From Moraxellaceae bacterium (GTDB lineage: Bacteria; Pseudomonadota; Gammaproteobacteria; Pseudomonadales; Moraxellaceae): 5,842 nt of DNA. Location of the stretch: contig JACMMY010000200.1 in the NCBI GenBank assembly GCA_014378805.1, forward strand, positions 1 to 5,842, written 5' to 3'. The notes under the pieces are model-generated. The model worked only from the letters and a program-made list of their open reading frames with translations, was not told the origin of the DNA and made no database searches. Below are positions 5,390-5,842 of this stretch, piece by piece (position 1 is the first letter of the stretch; the number at the start of each line of letters is the position of its first letter). Made by a program: the position numbers and the translations under genes.

Positions 5390-5410
5390 GCTGTAAAATA
5401 TGCACGACTT

Positions 5411-5445
5411 TAAGGGCTGGTTTTCCAGCCCTTATTGTTTCTTTT
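5411..5445 (+). terminator. Rho-independent terminator of fis
   Basis: TAAGGGCTGG (5411-5420) and CCAGCCCTTA (5425-5434) form a perfect 10-bp stem with a TTTT loop, followed by the T-rich tail TTGTTTCTTTT (5435-5445), 22 bases after the fis stop codon. The last three T's of the tail are also the first bases of the large inverted repeat that follows. Confidence 0.9.
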
Positions 5446-5500
5446 GGTTGTTTGTTGTCTATCAACTTATTCTTAATTTGATAGACAACAAACAACCAAA
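5443..5500. repeat. 23-bp perfect inverted repeat between fis and purH
   Basis: The arm at 5443-5465 (beginning TTTGGTTGTTTG) is perfectly complementary to 5478-5500 (ending CAAACAACCAAA), separated by 12 nt. After one mismatch, TTA (5467-5469) and TAA (5474-5476) can pair too. Transcribed, it would make a very stable long hairpin; in DNA it could extrude as a cruciform. Neither arm codes for protein and no insertion sequence is attached. It lacks a T-run on its right side, so it is not a classical + strand terminator; on the - strand the left flank (5435-5442, read in reverse) is A-rich, so it is not one there either. Possible roles are a second transcription barrier, an RNase III processing site, or a small mobile palindrome. 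Confidence 0.85.
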
Positions 5501-5567
5501 CACAGTACAAGCATGCAAATCGCTGCTAACACAGCTTTCGTTTGATCATGCACTGCATTTATTGCAA

Positions 5568-5594
5568 TTGTATGAGCTTAACATTTCTTATCAT
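5568..5594 (+). promoter_or_regulatory. Candidate purH promoter
   Basis: TATCAT (5589-5594) matches the -10 consensus at five of six bases. The best -35-like box is TTGTAT (5568-5573) with a short 15-nt spacer; TTGCAA (5562-5567) is closer to consensus but 21 nt away. Start would be near 5601, leaving a leader of under 20 nt before purH. A separate purH promoter is expected because a strong terminator and a large hairpin separate purH from fis. No PurR-type operator is seen. Confidence 0.35.
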
Positions 5595-5618
5595 TTTTTA
5601 TTAAGCCTCAACTCTATC

Positions 5619-5842
5619 ATGACTGTCTCTCGCGCCCTGATTTCTGTTTCCGACAAAACTGGCATCATCGAATTTGCCCGTGAATTATCTGCCCTCAATA
5701 TCGAACTCCTTTCTACAGGCGGCACATACAAGCTACTGAAAGAAAATAATATTCCAGTTGTAGAAGTTTCCGAACACACAGGCTTTCCAGAAATGATGGA
5801 TGGTCGAGTCAAAACCTTACATCCAAAAATTCATGGCGGCAT
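5619..5842 (+). CDS. purH: Bifunctional AICAR formyltransferase/IMP cyclohydrolase PurH, N-terminal part (cut by window edge)
   Basis: PurH performs the last two steps of IMP synthesis: formylation of AICAR with 10-formyltetrahydrofolate, then ring closure to IMP. Only the first 74 codons are in the window, all within the N-terminal MGS-like IMP cyclohydrolase domain. Visible signatures are ALISVSDKTGI (6-16), LLSTGGTYKLL (30-40) and GFPEMMDGRVKTLHPKIHGG (55-74), the last being highly conserved in PurH. The full protein is normally about 520 residues, and the C-terminal transformylase domain lies beyond the right edge. ATG at 5619 gives the normal N-terminus (MTVSRALISVSDKTG) but has no clear Shine-Dalgarno; the upstream bases are CCTCAACTCTATC. 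Placement after fis matches related gammaproteobacteria. Confidence 0.95.
   Translation, partial: MTVSRALISVSDKTGIIEFARELSALNIELLSTGGTYKLLKENNIPVVEVSEHTGFPEMMDGRVKTLHPKIHGG

Noticed and set aside
5443..5500. The inverted repeat as a CRISPR unit or integron attachment site
   Set aside because: There is only one copy, with no spacers, no integrase and no core-site pattern.
1..5842. A hidden mobile or defence system
   Set aside because: Every long open frame that is not a shadow belongs to a known housekeeping family or to DUF3426; no transposase, integrase, toxin or nuclease motif is visible.

Overview
This window looks like chromosomal housekeeping DNA of a gammaproteobacterium, most plausibly Moraxellaceae (Acinetobacter-like). 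The pointers are the order prmA, DUF3426 zinc-ribbon membrane protein, fis, purH; a Fis protein (confined essentially to gamma- and betaproteobacteria); moderate-to-low GC with AT-rich gaps; and protein sequences that read as Moraxellaceae-like. The family assignment is inference from memory of gene order and sequence style, not from a search.

Layout, all genes on the + strand. 72-1016 is trhO, the rhodanese-fold tRNA U34 hydroxylase. 1017-1247 is a gap holding a 91-bp nested palindrome (MITE-like, 1054-1144) and a small stem-loop (1199-1219). 1248-2453 is rlmI, a 23S rRNA m5C methyltransferase; its start is at 1248, not at the GTG 33 bases upstream. A hairpin (2482-2498) sits directly in front of the prmA ribosome binding site, and prmA (ribosomal protein L11 methyltransferase) fills 2513-3451. 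3543-4856 is a GTG-started zinc-ribbon/DUF3426 single-pass membrane protein, followed by a terminator-like hairpin. 4857-5116 is the fis control region: an extended -10 promoter with a GC-rich discriminator, and a hairpin plus seven T's at the predicted transcription start. fis is 5117-5389, followed by a strong intrinsic terminator and then a 23-bp perfect inverted repeat. purH starts at 5619 and runs off the right edge.

Functionally, trhO modifies the tRNA wobble base, rlmI modifies 23S rRNA, prmA modifies the ribosomal stalk protein L11, and Fis typically activates rRNA and tRNA transcription, so four of the six genes serve the translation machinery. purH belongs to purine synthesis. The genes are mostly separated by 60-260 bp gaps with their own hairpins, so they look like several transcription units rather than one tight operon.

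I see no mobile gene, phage, CRISPR, toxin-antitoxin or defence system, and no convincing undescribed protein system. The most interesting material is non-coding: the fis leader, the 23-bp perfect inverted repeat before purH, and the nested palindrome between trhO and rlmI. No gene-free stretch exceeds 300 bases.
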